DNA of 7,976 bases from Myxococcales bacterium (GTDB lineage: Bacteria; Myxococcota; Polyangia; Fen-1088), in the NCBI GenBank assembly GCA_003155465.1, contig PMCR01000318.1, forward strand, positions 1 to 7,976, read 5' to 3'. The position numbers and the translations under genes are program-made. The notes under the pieces were generated by a model, which saw nothing but the letters and a program-made list of their open reading frames with translations, was not told where the DNA came from and did not search any database. Of the stretch, positions 7,390 to 7,976 are shown piece after piece (position 1 is the stretch's first letter; each line of letters starts with the position of its first letter).

Positions 7390-7976
7390 GAAGCCAGCCT
7401 TTCTGCCGCGCGCAGTTTGGCTGAACGGGCGCGCGGATTGCGCGCCACCTCGCTGTCAGAAGCCGTGATCACGTGCTTGGTGAGGATCCGAAAGCGCGGA
7501 GCATCGGGCTGGGTGGCCTCCCCTCCGGCGAGCGCCCTCAGCCTGCGCTTGACCACGCGGTCTTCCAGCGAGTGGAAGGCTATGACAACCAGACGGCCGC
7601 CGGGGCGCAGACAGGCAGGCGCGGCTTGCAGGAAGCGATCCAGCTCGCCCAACTCGTCATTGACGGCGATTCGCAAAGCCTGGAAGACGCGCGTTGCGGG
7701 ATCCTTGCCTGGCTCGCGCCGGGGAACCGAGCGGGCCACCAGGCCGGCAAGGGCTCCCGTGCTGGTCAGCTCGCCGCTTTCGCGCGCATGGGTCACGGCA
7801 CGCGCGATCTTGCGAGCGAAACGCTCTTCTCCCAGGTCTTGCAGGAGGCGCGCCAATCCTTCCTCGTCCACGCGTTGCAGAAGGTCCGCTGCTGTCTCCC
7901 CCTGCGACCGGTCCATGCGCATGTCCAGTGGGCCGGGCCTGCGGAACGAGAAACCGCGCTCGGGCTGATCGAGCTG
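7386..7976 (-). CDS. rsmH: 16S rRNA (cytosine(1402)-N(4))-methyltransferase RsmH, N-terminal part missing
   Basis: RsmH (MraW) methylates N4 of C1402 in the decoding centre of 16S rRNA using S-adenosylmethionine, in the cytoplasm. The gene runs off the right edge of the window; 196 residues and a TGA stop are visible, against about 300-315 for the family, so roughly the first 110 residues with the SAM-binding start of the fold are outside. Visible family blocks in order are ERGFSF followed by GPLDMRMD (about 7961-7911), the DPATRVFQALRIAVNDEL helix (about 7700-7645), AFHSLEDR (7580-7557) and the C-terminal NPRARSAKLRAAERL block. The ATG at 7922 lies inside the conserved PLDMRMD motif and is not the true start, because the frame stays open and conserved up to the edge. 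The stop overlaps the ftsL start as ATGA (7389-7386), implying translational coupling. The family assignment is secure; the gene is intact as far as seen. Confidence 0.97.
   Translation of the reverse strand, partial: QLDQPERGFSFRRPGPLDMRMDRSQGETAADLLQRVDEEGLARLLQDLGEERFARKIARAVTHARESGELTSTGALAGLVARSVPRREPGKDPATRVFQALRIAVNDELGELDRFLQAAPACLRPGGRLVVIAFHSLEDRVVKRRLRALAGGEATQPDAPRFRILTKHVITASDSEVARNPRARSAKLRAAERLAS

Noticed and set aside
7911..7922. The ATG at 7922 as the start of a short 178-residue methyltransferase.
   Set aside because: It sits within the conserved PLDMRMD motif of RsmH, and conserved residues (ERGFSF) continue in frame to the window edge, so the gene is cut by the edge rather than short.
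6031..7968. A 645-codon open frame on the plus strand opposite ftsI, ftsL and rsmH.
   Set aside because: It lies antisense to three genes with intact conserved motifs, has a low-complexity Arg/Gly/His/Ala composition, matches no family I recognise and crosses gene boundaries. Long antisense frames like this are expected in high-GC coding DNA.

Overview
The window is a stretch of the conserved division and cell-wall (dcw) gene cluster of a high-GC bacterium. All genes are on the minus strand, so it reads from the right edge to the left: rsmH (mraW, N-terminal part missing), ftsL, ftsI (class B penicillin-binding protein with a C-terminal PASTA domain), murE, murF, mraY and murD (C-terminal part missing). 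There is essentially no intergenic DNA. Neighbours either overlap by 1 or 4 bases or are separated by exactly 3 bases. No promoter, terminator, RNA gene, mobile element, CRISPR array or phage sequence was seen, and no stretch over 300 bases lacks a gene.

Layout in transcription order: 7976-7386 rsmH, 16S rRNA methyltransferase; 7389-7024 ftsL, small bitopic divisome protein; 7020-4930 ftsI, septal transpeptidase; 4926-3388 murE, UDP-MurNAc-tripeptide ligase with the DNPR signature of meso-diaminopimelate enzymes; 3391-1970 murF, D-Ala-D-Ala adding enzyme; 1966-851 mraY, lipid I synthase; 851-1 murD, D-Glu adding enzyme. The promoter is probably upstream of rsmH (often at mraZ), and the remaining genes (commonly ftsW, murG, murC, ddl, ftsQ, ftsA, ftsZ) probably lie beyond the left edge. 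Both points are inferences from typical dcw order.

The gene products act in one pathway. MurD, MurE and MurF build the UDP-MurNAc-pentapeptide in the cytoplasm, MraY moves it to undecaprenyl phosphate in the inner membrane, and FtsL and FtsI belong to the septal machine that uses the finished precursor. The DNPR motif of MurE implies meso-DAP peptidoglycan. High GC, proteobacteria-like MraY and MurE, and a PASTA domain on the septal PBP (absent from E. coli FtsI) together suggest a deltaproteobacterial or myxobacterial-type lineage. That placement is by eye only.

I found no undescribed system. The points most worth a second look are small: three of six gene junctions have the same in-frame 'stop, one codon, start' layout; murE starts at TTG beside an out-of-frame ATG; murF starts at GTG; and FtsI has a charged, strongly acidic linker before its PASTA domain.
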